A DNA stretch of 41,530 bases, taken from contig CAJXIY010000014.1 in the NCBI GenBank assembly GCA_913054495.1, forward strand, positions 1-41,530. Direction: 5' to 3'. This DNA comes from an uncultured Gammaproteobacteria bacterium. Its GTDB lineage: Bacteria > Pseudomonadota > Gammaproteobacteria > Pseudomonadales > Pseudohongiellaceae. Under the pieces are notes generated by a model that saw nothing but the letters and a program-made list of their open reading frames with translations, made no database searches and had not been told where the DNA came from. A program made the position numbers and the translations under genes. Each line of letters starts with the position of its first letter. Position 1 is the first letter of the stretch. Below, piece after piece: positions 9,821 through 19,455 of the stretch.

Positions 9821-9887
9821 GCCTTGCATAGCCGGTCGGACTGAGGTAGTTTCCCCGTTTTGCGAATTTACCCGGGATCTGACTGCC

Positions 9888-10388
9888 ATGACAAAACCAT
9901 TCGTCGCGATTCTTATGGGCTCTGAATCTGACCTCAGCACCATGCAGGCAGCAGGGGATATATTTAAGCAACTGGAAATCGGCCATGAAATAAAAATTAC
10001 CTCCGCACACCGTACGCCAGCTGCCACCCGCCAGTATGTGAGCGATGCGGAGTCTCGCGGCTGCCAGGTGTTTATCGCCGGCGCTGGGTTGGCGGCACAT
10101 TTGGCGGGAGCTGTCGCCGCAAAAACGCTGAAACCGGTGATTGGGGTTCCCATCGATTCTGGCCCGCTTAACGGCCTCGATGCCCTGCTATCGACGGTGC
10201 AAATGCCGGCCGGGATTCCCGTCGCAACCGTCGCTGTGGGAAAAACAGGCGCAAAGAATGCCGCCTATCTGGCAGCCCAGATACTCGCCCTGGGCGATAC
10301 GGAACTGGCGGCAAGAGTCGCCGCAGATCGAGTTGCAAGTGCCGAAAAAGTTCAAGCCCAGGATCAGGCCTTGCAGGCAGGGCTTTGA
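9888..10388 (+). CDS. purE: N5-carboxyaminoimidazole ribonucleotide mutase PurE
   Basis: A 166-residue purine-biosynthesis enzyme that converts N5-CAIR to CAIR. Family motifs are complete: ILMGSESDLSTM near the N-terminus (substrate phosphate loop), SAHRTPAATRQYV (catalytic histidine), FIAGAGLAAHLAGAVAA and PVIGVPIDSGPLNGLDALLSTVQMP. Length is typical of the short class I enzyme. The usual partner purK is not adjacent: the next gene, 22 bases downstream, is tsaC. It lies between dprA and tsaC, an insertion relative to the order I recall from Pseudomonas. Confidence 0.96.
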   Translation: MTKPFVAILMGSESDLSTMQAAGDIFKQLEIGHEIKITSAHRTPAATRQYVSDAESRGCQVFIAGAGLAAHLAGAVAAKTLKPVIGVPIDSGPLNGLDALLSTVQMPAGIPVATVAVGKTGAKNAAYLAAQILALGDTELAARVAADRVASAEKVQAQDQALQAGL

Positions 10389-10410
10389 ATTTCGGGATAA
10401 TGGTTTAACA

Positions 10411-11923
<1,513 letters not shown>

Positions 11924-11953
11924 GCACCACCGCGCCGCGAGGGATTCAAAGTC

Positions 11954-12763
11954 ATGTCTCAATATGCCGTTGTCGGCAACCCGGTCAAGCACAGCAAATC
12001 ACCGCGAATTCACAGCCTGTTTGCCAGCCAGACGGGGCTGGAGCTTGAATACACCGCTATCCAATTAGAAGAAGAAAACTTCGAATCTCAGGTGCAGAAA
12101 TTTTTTGCAGCTGGTGGAGCAGGACTCAATGTCACTGTGCCGTTTAAAGAGAAGGCTTTCTTATTGGCAGATTCCTGTTCGGAGAGAGCGAGCCTGGCGC
12201 AAGCGGTAAACACCCTCTACGTCGACGTCGACGGTGCCCTGGTTGGTGACAACACCGACGGCGTTGGCCTGGTGAGAGACATCAAGTTGAATCATCGCTT
12301 CGAAATTCGCCGGCGGCGGATTCTGCTATTGGGTGCAGGCGGTGCGATTCGTGGCGCACTTACAGCCCTGGTGGCTGAAGACCCAGCCGAGATCACAATC
12401 GCGAACCGAACCCTCGGCAAAGCCCTGCAGTTAAAAACCGAGTTTGAACATCTGGCGAATGTCACTGCGCTAGGGTTTGGGGACCTGGATGCTACGGCCT
12501 TCGACCTGGTGATCAATGGCACTTCCTTAAGCCTGGAAGGCAAGCTCCCGCCTGTGAGTAAGGCGGTGATCTCGTCTGCCTGTTGCTGCTATGACATGAT
12601 GTATGGGGACAGCGATACCGTGTTTGTCAGTTGGGCCAGGGCCAATGGCGCTGTGCTTGCCCTCGATGGGCTTGGCATGTTGGTGGAGCAAGCTGCCGAA
12701 TCATTCACAATCTGGCATGGGCTGCGGCCGCAGACGCAATTGGTCATCTCGCAGCTCAGGTAG
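11954..12763 (+). CDS. aroE: Shikimate dehydrogenase (NADP+)
   Basis: A 269-residue enzyme of the chorismate pathway reducing 3-dehydroshikimate. The shikimate-binding NPVKHSKSPRIH lies at residues 8-19, the catalytic lysine in NVTVPFKEKAF, GDNTDGVGLVRD is the conserved DNTDG block, and LLLGAGGAIRGAL is the NADP-binding loop. The C-terminal domain carries NGTSLSLEG and DGLGMLVEQAAESF. The ATG at 11954 begins SQYAVVGNPV, the usual start. It ends the rightward cluster and faces the oxidase operon across a 160-base gap. Confidence 0.95.
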   Translation: MSQYAVVGNPVKHSKSPRIHSLFASQTGLELEYTAIQLEEENFESQVQKFFAAGGAGLNVTVPFKEKAFLLADSCSERASLAQAVNTLYVDVDGALVGDNTDGVGLVRDIKLNHRFEIRRRRILLLGAGGAIRGALTALVAEDPAEITIANRTLGKALQLKTEFEHLANVTALGFGDLDATAFDLVINGTSLSLEGKLPPVSKAVISSACCCYDMMYGDSDTVFVSWARANGAVLALDGLGMLVEQAAESFTIWHGLRPQTQLVISQLR

Positions 12764-12879
12764 TACCCCAATCGCTCCTTGGTGTTGGAGTATTGCCGCA
12801 AATCCTTCCCAGCATCGGCCCAGCACGTTATCTACAGCCGACAAGATGATAGTAAGCATTTACTTTTATGCACAAAAAA

Positions 12880-12903
12880 GGGGCTATCGTTGCCAATAGC
12901 CCC
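12880..12903 (-). terminator. Rho-independent terminator at the end of the cytochrome oxidase operon
   Basis: GGGGCTAT (12880-12887) and ATAGCCCC (12896-12903) form a perfect 8-bp GC-rich stem with an 8-base loop. On the minus strand the stem is followed directly by TTTTTT (complement of AAAAAA at 12874-12879), so it terminates the leftward cox transcript, whose last gene ends 20 bases before. On the plus strand only a weak TCTAATTT follows, so it may also act less efficiently for aroE. Confidence 0.8.
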
Positions 12904-12923
12904 TCTAATTTACTAGCAGAAAC

Positions 12924-13316
12924 TCAGTGCGCTTCCTCTTCTTCTTCTTCGTGTTCCGCTCCATGAAGATCACTTGGCGAGAGAGCGACCGCGTTGGGGT
13001 CGTGCCCCATATAAAGATATCGGGTGCCGCTGATGTAATTGCCCTCGACTGCCATAAACACAATAAGCATGAGCAAGACTGTCGGCGGACCAAGAATAGT
13101 AAAGGCCAGCGCCAGACGCTCCCAAAACACGTGCATGAAGATAGCGATAATAAAGCCAGCCTTCAGCAACATGAACATGATCACGAGGAACCAGCGCATA
13201 CCGCCCTGCACGTTGAAAAAATCCACCGCATAGGAACAGGCGCTGAGCACGAAAAGCAGAACCCAAATTCTGTAATATAACCCAAGAGGATGTTGTTGAC
13301 CGGTATCAGATGACAT
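12924..13316 (-). CDS. Cytochrome c oxidase subunit IV family protein
   Basis: A 130-residue protein with three hydrophobic segments (roughly residues 14-33, 38-63 and 70-92), including the FLVIMFMLLKAGFIIAIFMHV pattern seen in small subunit IV proteins of caa3-type oxidases. The C-terminus is a highly acidic, histidine-containing tail (AEHEEEEEEAH). The subunit is thought to stabilise the oxidase rather than bind cofactors. It follows subunit III by 12 bases and is the last gene before the terminator, so co-transcription is very likely. Small membrane proteins of this kind are poorly conserved; the assignment rests on the hydrophobic pattern plus context. Confidence 0.85.
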   Translation of the reverse strand: MSSDTGQQHPLGLYYRIWVLLFVLSACSYAVDFFNVQGGMRWFLVIMFMLLKAGFIIAIFMHVFWERLALAFTILGPPTVLLMLIVFMAVEGNYISGTRYLYMGHDPNAVALSPSDLHGAEHEEEEEEAH

Positions 13317-13328
13317 CTCTGTCTCCCC

Positions 13329-14012
13329 TTACAATAAGTAGAAAAATGCGAAAATGAATACCCAGACGAGATCCACGAAGTGCCAATATAGGCCTGCGAT
13401 CTCGACAATTTCATAACCTTTGTCGTCGTAGACGCCGCGTTTAACCCTGAAGGCAACCCACAACAAATAGATGACGCCGATGGTTACGTGGGCACCGTGA
13501 AAACCCGTGATCATGAAGAACACCGACCCGAATTGAGCTGCACCGAAGGGGTTGCCCCAAGGGCGTACGCCTTCTTCGAGGATAAGCTTGCTCCACTCAA
13601 ACACCTGCATGCTGACAAAGGATGCGCCGAAGGCAGCGGTGGCACACATGAGCCAGAAGGTTTTCACCTTGTCCTTTTGATAGCCAAAGTTAACCGCCAG
13701 GGCCATGGTTCCCGAGCTGGAGATCAGGATGAACGTCATGATCGCTATCAAGATCAGCGGTATTGGATCGCCACCGCCAAATGACAGTGCAAAGATCTCA
13801 CTCTGAACCGGCCAGGGCTCGGTCGTGGTCAGGCGGACATGAAGGTAGCCGGTGAGGAAGCAGGTGAAGATGAAGGTATCACTCACCAAAAATATCCACA
13901 TCATTGCCTTGCCCCAGGGCACATGATAGGTTTGCTTGTCCGCAGACCAGTCGTCAGCCAGGCCATCGATACCGCCGTGTCTGACTATTTCACTTACTGC
14001 TGTTTCACTCAT
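13329..14012 (-). CDS. ctaE: Cytochrome c oxidase subunit III
   Basis: A 227-residue integral membrane protein of the haem-copper oxidase subunit III family. About five to six membrane segments are visible, including MWIFLVSDTFIFTCFLTGYL near the N-terminus and the conserved end GLYWHFVDLVWVFIFAFFYLL. The GFHGAHVTIGVIYLL segment contains the histidine-rich signature of the family. Subunit III carries no redox cofactor; it helps proton uptake and enzyme stability. A second, shorter subunit III-like protein is encoded just upstream (14105-14719), so the symbol is assigned to this copy by its better match. Confidence 0.9.
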   Translation of the reverse strand: MSETAVSEIVRHGGIDGLADDWSADKQTYHVPWGKAMMWIFLVSDTFIFTCFLTGYLHVRLTTTEPWPVQSEIFALSFGGGDPIPLILIAIMTFILISSSGTMALAVNFGYQKDKVKTFWLMCATAAFGASFVSMQVFEWSKLILEEGVRPWGNPFGAAQFGSVFFMITGFHGAHVTIGVIYLLWVAFRVKRGVYDDKGYEIVEIAGLYWHFVDLVWVFIFAFFYLL

Positions 14013-14104
14013 TCCTGTGTCCCATAATTTCTAAAATTTTTCCTAGAACCCTGGTATTGATTCCCGAATCATGACGACCAGTCCCTCGCTCCGGTTTGAG
14101 CCCG

Positions 14105-14719
14105 TCAGGTATTAGACAAGATTGCAAACATCACCAGCCAGACGATAAGCAGAAAGTGCCAATACAATGTACAAAGCTCAATGCTCAGACGCAGGTCCTG
14201 AGGCTCGCCAACCGACAGCAAGCGAATCAAGCTCTTGCTCCAGACCCACAGCCCGCCGAGCAGATGCAGAGCATGTAAGCCAGTCAGTAGGTAGAAGAAA
14301 GAATTCGCAGGATTGGAGGCCACGAAATAGCCCGCCGACTGCAGGCCATTCCAGACCACAAGTTGCCCGGCGATGAAGAGTGCGGCGAAGACCCCGGCGC
14401 CAACGAGCGCTACCATGAGGTGCTTGTCCTGATCATTAGTGACAAGATTTCTTGCCCACTGAAACAAGATGCTACTCACAACCAGCAGGCCCGTATTCAG
14501 CCATAGCTGCGCCGGGTCAGACAGCGGGGTCCAATCCGGGAGTTCCATTCGCACGTAGTAACTGACCGTCAACATGGAAAAAATAACCGACGCAACCACC
14601 AGGAAAATCACCAGCGCCACTCTTTCGGGGGCGGCATCGAACGCCCCTTCGGGATCGAGTCCGCCGATTACACCGGTTCTCTCCCAGGGTTTTTCTGTGA
14701 TGCTCTTGAACAGGCTCAT
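14105..14719 (-). CDS. Cytochrome c oxidase subunit III-like protein (second copy)
   Basis: A 204-residue protein with five predicted membrane helices. It ends in the family pattern LYWHFLLIVWLVMFAIL and has FYLLTGLHALHLLGGLWVW, the equivalent of the GFHGAHV helix in subunit III. It is distinct from the downstream subunit III at the N-terminus (ITEKPWERTGVIGG). Its start codon overlaps the end of ctaD by four bases, so it is translationally coupled to subunit I. It may be a second subunit of the complex or an assembly partner; the sequence does not decide. A 92-base gap separates it from the next gene. Confidence 0.82.
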   Translation of the reverse strand: MSLFKSITEKPWERTGVIGGLDPEGAFDAAPERVALVIFLVVASVIFSMLTVSYYVRMELPDWTPLSDPAQLWLNTGLLVVSSILFQWARNLVTNDQDKHLMVALVGAGVFAALFIAGQLVVWNGLQSAGYFVASNPANSFFYLLTGLHALHLLGGLWVWSKSLIRLLSVGEPQDLRLSIELCTLYWHFLLIVWLVMFAILSNT

Positions 14720-16500
14720 AGGTCAGCCATCGACGGGTCGTGGTCGGGATCGAAATGCTGCTCGTCAACCGTGGGTTCTTCGCTCTCAGGCGTGTTCTGA
14801 GGGATGAAGTCTACATGGGCCCCCGGCACGCTGTAGTCATAAGGCCAGCGGTAAACCACGGGTAATTCATCTCCCCAGTTGCCATGGGCTGGCGGCGTAT
14901 CCGGGGTTTGCCATTCCAGTGATGCCGAGCCCCAAGGGTTCGAGCCAGCTTTTTTGCCGTACTTCAGACTCCAGAAGATATTGATGAAGAACAACAACTG
15001 GGCTGCGCCCACTACCAGGGCAGCGATGGTGATTGCGGAATTCAAATCCTGGGCGGACGCCGGAATGAAGTCGGTAGAACCCAGGGCATAATATCGTCGT
15101 GGCACGCCCAGGAAGCCCAGGTAATGCATGGGCAGATAGATGGCATAAGTGCCGAGGAAGGTGAACCAGAAGTGCGCCTTGGCCAGGCCCTCGTGATACA
15201 TCCTGCCGGACACCAATGGATACCAGTGATAAAGGGCGGCAAACAAGACCAGCACCGGAGACACGCCCATTACCATGTGAAAGTGGGCTACCACGAAGTA
15301 GGTATCGGACAAGGGCATATCGATAACCACGTTGCCGAGGAACAGGCCGGTCAGGCCGCCGTGAATAAAAGTGAAGATGAAACCGATGGCAAAATACATC
15401 GGCACATTCATGCGGATGTCCCCTTCCCACAGGGTCAGTACCCAGTTATAGACTTTCAGTGCGGTGGGAACTGCAATTATCAGGGTAGTGGTGGCGAAGA
15501 AGAAGCCAAAGTAGGGGTTCATACCGCTCACGTACATGTGATGTGCCCAGACGACAAAACTCAGAGCACCGATGGCGATGATCGCCCACACCATCATGCG
15601 ATAACCAAAAATATTCTTGCGAGCGTGGGTACTCAACACATCAGACACCAGGCCGAAGGCAGGTAGCGCCACGATGTAAACTTCCGGATGACCGAAGAAC
15701 CAGAATAGATGCTGGAACAGGATCGGGCTGCCGCCGCTGTAGTCGAGCGGCGTACCTGCTTCGATAATTGCCGGCATAAAGAAGCTGGTACCCAGTAGCG
15801 TATCGAAGGTCATCATGATGCCGGATACCAACAGCGCCGGGAATGCGAACAGACCCAGGACGGTGGCGGTGAAGATTCCCCAGATCGTCAGCGGCAAGCG
15901 CATCATGGTCAGACCACGGCAGCGGGCTTGCAGCACCGTGGTTACGTAGTTTAGACCGCCCATGGTGAAGGCGACGATGAACACAATGAGGGACACCAGC
16001 ATCAGCACTATCCCCCAATCGGAACCGGGGGTGCCCGCCAGGCTCGCCTGCGGTGGATACAGGGTCCAACCGGCCCCGGTGGGCCCGCCGGGGACAAAAA
16101 AGCTGGCCATCAGAATCAATACGGACAGCAGGTACACCCAGTAACTCAACATATTCAGGAAGGGGAAGACCATGTCTCTGGCACCGCACATAAGCGGGAT
16201 CAGGTAATTTCCGAAGCCGCCGAGAAACAACGCGGTCAGCAAGTAGATCACCATGATCATGCCGTGCATGGTTACAGCCTGGTAGTACGAACTAGGATCG
16301 ATCAGGTCGAATGATTCTGGAAAGCCCAGCTGCATGCGCATTAGCAGCGACAAGACCAGGGCCACAAGCCCGACAAAGATTGCGGTGCCCCCATACTGGA
16401 TGGCGATTACCTTGTGATCCTGGCTCCAAACGTATTTGGTGACCCAGCTATGCGGGTGATGCAGCTCCTGCGTCTGATCAGCCAGTGGTACGTAAGACAT
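14716..16500 (-). CDS. ctaD: Cytochrome c oxidase subunit I
   Basis: A 594-residue haem-copper oxidase core subunit with twelve membrane helices. Low-spin haem ligands are H79 (VTMHGMIMV) and H408; CuB ligands are H271 (GHPEVY, with the Tyr275 cross-link residue), H320 and H321 (WAHHMYVSG); the haem a3 ligand is H406 (VVAHFHMVMG). The D-channel aspartate (D109 in GARDMVFP), the E273 of the GHPEVY motif and the K-channel lysine (K349 in ALKVYNW) are present, so this is an A-type proton pump. The protein is longer than usual (about 530) because of an acidic C-terminal extension of about 60 residues. It sits downstream of subunit II by 89 bases. Confidence 0.97.
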   Translation of the reverse strand: MSYVPLADQTQELHHPHSWVTKYVWSQDHKVIAIQYGGTAIFVGLVALVLSLLMRMQLGFPESFDLIDPSSYYQAVTMHGMIMVIYLLTALFLGGFGNYLIPLMCGARDMVFPFLNMLSYWVYLLSVLILMASFFVPGGPTGAGWTLYPPQASLAGTPGSDWGIVLMLVSLIVFIVAFTMGGLNYVTTVLQARCRGLTMMRLPLTIWGIFTATVLGLFAFPALLVSGIMMTFDTLLGTSFFMPAIIEAGTPLDYSGGSPILFQHLFWFFGHPEVYIVALPAFGLVSDVLSTHARKNIFGYRMMVWAIIAIGALSFVVWAHHMYVSGMNPYFGFFFATTTLIIAVPTALKVYNWVLTLWEGDIRMNVPMYFAIGFIFTFIHGGLTGLFLGNVVIDMPLSDTYFVVAHFHMVMGVSPVLVLFAALYHWYPLVSGRMYHEGLAKAHFWFTFLGTYAIYLPMHYLGFLGVPRRYYALGSTDFIPASAQDLNSAITIAALVVGAAQLLFFINIFWSLKYGKKAGSNPWGSASLEWQTPDTPPAHGNWGDELPVVYRWPYDYSVPGAHVDFIPQNTPESEEPTVDEQHFDPDHDPSMADL

Positions 16501-16589
16501 TCAATCCTCCTAACTCTTAATTCTTTGAGTCGAGCCGAAGCGGCTAAACAAACTAATACAATCGATGGCGATACGTTTATTGCGGCTTG

Positions 16590-17945
16590 CTACCGCAGGC
16601 TATTGAGGTATGTAGCAACGTCTTCAATCTCTTCGAGGCCGGACATGGCGGCTGCCATCCCAACCATCTGCTCGCCATAGTGGTCATCCGCATGTAGTCC
16701 CCGAATGCCGGCCTTGAAATTGTTAATTTGAGTAACGAAATACCAGTCACTCATACCGGCAAGCGTGGGCGCATCGGTATACCAGGTGCCGCTGCCGTCC
16801 TTCAGATGACAGGCTGCGCAGTTACGGGAATATATGTCCTCACCATTTTCAACATCGCCGCTAACAGTTGTCTGGGCGGCGTTATCCGGCAGGGTGGCAA
16901 TATAGGCCGCCATGTTGCGAATGGCATCATCGTTCACCAGAGTTTGCGCCATCTGCGCCATGACCTGACCGCTGCTGTCGCCTTCGCCGCCCCGAACGCC
17001 GGTTTTGAAGTATTTTAGTTGCCGCTCTATGTACCAGGCTCGCTGCCCCGCCAACTTGGGACCGTTTGACGCCTGATCGCCCTCACCCTGGGCGCCATGG
17101 CAGGTCGCGCAGAGGGCGAATTGAGCCTGGCCGGCGGCTACGTTTGGCGATGCGGGGTCCTGAGTCTCGGCGAAAGTGGGCTGCTCGGCTAACCAGCTGT
17201 CAAATTCTTCCTGGGTGTCAATCACGACAGCGCCGCGCATGACAAAGTGACCAATGCCACAAAGTTCTTCGCAGAGAATGTCATAGCGACCGATTTCGGT
17301 GGGTTCGAACCAGATATAGGAAATCAAGCCCGGCACCAGATCCATCTTCACGCGGAATTGGGGGACGGTGTAATTGTGCAGCGTGTCATTCGACCGCAAC
17401 AGCGTCTTGACAGGCTTGCCCACGGGCAGATGCATCACCGGGCCCGCTACGATTATGTCGTCCTGAGCATTGGGATCTTCGGTGTTGATGCCGTAGGGAT
17501 TGGTCTCGGTAACCAGGGCAGTTTCTGCTATGCCAAGCACGCCATCGGCGCCGGGATAGCGGTAGGACCACTGCCATTGCTGACCCATGACTTCGATTTC
17601 TGTCGCCTCATCCGGCACCGTGACGATGGTTGCCCACACAAACAGGCCCGGGGCCAGCATCATCACCACGCCCACAGTCGTCACGGCGGCCAGGATCACT
17701 TCCAGCTTGGTATTTTCTGGCTCGTAAACAGCCTTATGGCCTTCCTTCTGTCTGAATTTGTAGACGCAGTAAGCCAGGAACAGGTTGATGGCAATGAAGA
17801 CGAATCCGGTGACCCAGAAAGTCACGTCGATCGTGAAATCGATCAGTCCCCAGTCGGCTGCAAGGTCCGTGAACCACCATGGGCTGAGGAAATGGAAAAG
17901 GACAGATCCAATAACCAGCAGGAAAATAACGACCGCTAAAGTCAT
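16590..17945 (-). CDS. ctaC: Cytochrome c oxidase subunit II fused to two cytochrome c domains
   Basis: A 451-residue protein. It has two or three N-terminal membrane helices (about 1-20, 40-62 and 85-107), then the cupredoxin domain with a full CuA site: H190 (TLHNYTVP), C225, E227, C229, H233 and M236 (CEELCGIGHFVM). The C-terminal third contains two haem c motifs, CATCH (279-283) and CAACH (376-380), each with a c-type domain of about 90 residues. The fused haems would pass electrons straight to CuA, as in caa3 oxidases, which usually carry one haem c. No lipobox or classical cleavable signal is obvious. It is the first gene of the operon; AGAAGG lies about 12 bases upstream of the ATG. 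Confidence 0.95.
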   Translation of the reverse strand: MTLAVVIFLLVIGSVLFHFLSPWWFTDLAADWGLIDFTIDVTFWVTGFVFIAINLFLAYCVYKFRQKEGHKAVYEPENTKLEVILAAVTTVGVVMMLAPGLFVWATIVTVPDEATEIEVMGQQWQWSYRYPGADGVLGIAETALVTETNPYGINTEDPNAQDDIIVAGPVMHLPVGKPVKTLLRSNDTLHNYTVPQFRVKMDLVPGLISYIWFEPTEIGRYDILCEELCGIGHFVMRGAVVIDTQEEFDSWLAEQPTFAETQDPASPNVAAGQAQFALCATCHGAQGEGDQASNGPKLAGQRAWYIERQLKYFKTGVRGGEGDSSGQVMAQMAQTLVNDDAIRNMAAYIATLPDNAAQTTVSGDVENGEDIYSRNCAACHLKDGSGTWYTDAPTLAGMSDWYFVTQINNFKAGIRGLHADDHYGEQMVGMAAAMSGLEEIEDVATYLNSLR

Positions 17946-18309
17946 AAACCAGGTTTCCTTCTAATATTTACAAACGACTATCAGCGGGCACGGGAATAAC
18001 TGGACTGCCGTGCCTGTTGCTGAAGAATTAGGTTTTTCAGTTCTTATTCAGGCTGGGGTAATTCGATAAAAACAACCACAATGTTAGTTGAGCGAGCTGG
18101 AAATAAAGCGGCTCAGCATGTATTTTTCCCGACGAGTACCCACATAATTATTCAAAACCGGGTGGGGGCAATTCACCGCATTCATGGCTTCGAAAACGGC
18201 AGAGTTTTACCCCACTTCACGCGCACCGGCATGCTATAGAAAATTGGTCATTATCGCAAGGAATTTTGGTGCCAAAACCGGTGAAAACCTGCGCCAAATC
18301 AAGCATTTT

Positions 18310-18325
18310 TGACAGTTTCCTGTCA
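18310..18325. promoter_or_regulatory. Inverted repeat, candidate operator between ctaC and ctaB
   Basis: TGACAG and CTGTCA flank a 4-base spacer (tttc), a perfect 6-bp dyad about mid-way between the divergent oxidase and ctaB genes. It does not match the FNR/ANR half-site. A TTGACA overlaps its left half, but no good -10 follows. Binding by a regulator is inferred from symmetry and position only. Confidence 0.3.
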
Positions 18326-18498
18326 CTCACGAATGTGGCCATCTCCATACTGTAACAGGGGTCTCGATATTCATATTAGCCTACCGGGAATCGCAGTCGT
18401 TCATCTTGAGATTGCACCTGAAACATGGTTGAATGCCCGCGCTCAAAAATGGGCGATGACGGAATGGCGAATATTCGCTCCGATGAGGAAATCGGGAG

Positions 18499-18504
18499 TA
18501 TAAT
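18499..18504 (+). promoter_or_regulatory. Candidate -10 box for ctaB-sco
   Basis: A perfect TATAAT sits within GGGAGTATAATCCC, itself a partial dyad, about 55 bases upstream of the ctaB start. No strong -35 is seen at the expected spacing, which would fit an activator-dependent promoter. Confidence 0.35.
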
Positions 18505-18559
18505 CCCCCAGTCGAATTCCAGCCCCAATTCTAGTAACTAGTTCTAAACAGTGTGACCC

Positions 18560-19447
18560 GTGACCGATATCACTTCAAATTCGATGACAAGCAGTTGGCG
18601 CGATTTCTACGAAATGTGCAAACCGCGCGTTGTCATGCTCATGATTCTGACGTCCCTGGTGGGGATGTTCCTGGCGGTGCCGGGGATGGTGCCGCTTGAT
18701 ATTCTGATCCTGGGCAACCTGGGAATAGCGCTTGTGGCCAGCGCCGGTGCGGTGGTAAACCACGTCATCGATCGGAAGATCGATGTGCTGATGAAGCGAA
18801 CTCACAACCGACCTCTGGCTCAGGGCCGTGTCGATCTCAGGCACGCCACCCTATTTGCGATAGCAATTGGTGTGCTGGGGATGACTATCCTGATGGTTTG
18901 GGTAAATCCCCTGTGTGCATGGTTAACCCTGGGTTCCTTCGTCGGCTACGCAATTATCTATACTGGCTACTTGAAGCACGCTACCCCGCAGAATATTGTT
19001 ATCGGCGGCCTGTCCGGGGCGATGCCACCACTGCTGGGATGGTCAGCAGTATCGGGCAGCATTGAAGCCGATGCGCTGATTCTGCTACTCATCATATTTG
19101 CCTGGACGCCGCCTCATTTCTGGGCGCTGGCGATTCACCGCAAGGAAGAATACGCAAAAAGTGGCGTACCCATGTTGCCCGTCACCCACGGCGAACACGT
19201 GACCAAAGTTCATATCATCGTCTACACTATCATTTTGTTCATGGTCAGCATCCTGCCTTTCATTTCCGGCATGAGCGGAATTCTCTATCTCGGGGCAGCA
19301 GTCGTTCTCGGTAGTGGTTTCCTGTACTGGTCCACTGTATTAATGCTGAAGCCAACAGCCACTACAGCGATGGATACTTTTCGTTATTCAATTCTCTATC
19401 TTGCCCTGCTCTTCGTTGCCCTGGTAATCGATCACTATTTATTCTAG
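18560..19447 (+). CDS. ctaB: Protohaem IX farnesyltransferase (haem O synthase)
   Basis: A 295-residue UbiA-family membrane enzyme that attaches a farnesyl group to haem B to make haem O, the precursor of haem A. The first prenyl-diphosphate-binding motif is N-x3-D-x3-D in NHVIDRKIDVLMKRTHNRPLA; the second region includes GFLYWSTV. YTGYLKHATPQNIVIGGLSGAMPPLLGW and FAWTPPHFWALAIHRKEEYAK are highly characteristic of CtaB/CyoE. About nine hydrophobic segments are present. The start is a GTG at 18560. It is followed 8 bases later by sco and is divergent from the oxidase operon it serves. The haem A synthase CtaA, needed for an aa3 enzyme, is not in the window. Confidence 0.95.
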   Translation: MTDITSNSMTSSWRDFYEMCKPRVVMLMILTSLVGMFLAVPGMVPLDILILGNLGIALVASAGAVVNHVIDRKIDVLMKRTHNRPLAQGRVDLRHATLFAIAIGVLGMTILMVWVNPLCAWLTLGSFVGYAIIYTGYLKHATPQNIVIGGLSGAMPPLLGWSAVSGSIEADALILLLIIFAWTPPHFWALAIHRKEEYAKSGVPMLPVTHGEHVTKVHIIVYTIILFMVSILPFISGMSGILYLGAAVVLGSGFLYWSTVLMLKPTATTAMDTFRYSILYLALLFVALVIDHYLF

Positions 19448-19455
19448 GGATCTCC

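Larger units (their letters stand above)
17946..18559. other. Divergent regulatory region between ctaC and ctaB (no gene)
   Basis: This 614-base gap has no convincing gene. In it are a 7-bp stem with a 14-base loop (GGCACGG 17987-17993 / CCGTGCC 18008-18014) in the ctaC leader, and a perfect 6-bp dyad TGACAG-tttc-CTGTCA at 18310-18325 that could be an operator. A TATAAT box lies before ctaB. The small frame at 18309-18503 starts with TTG and has no recognisable features. Confidence 0.5.

Noticed and set aside
18309..18503. Small plus-strand frame between ctaC and ctaB
   Set aside because: TTG start, no ribosome binding site, no recognisable features; it overlaps likely regulatory sequence.
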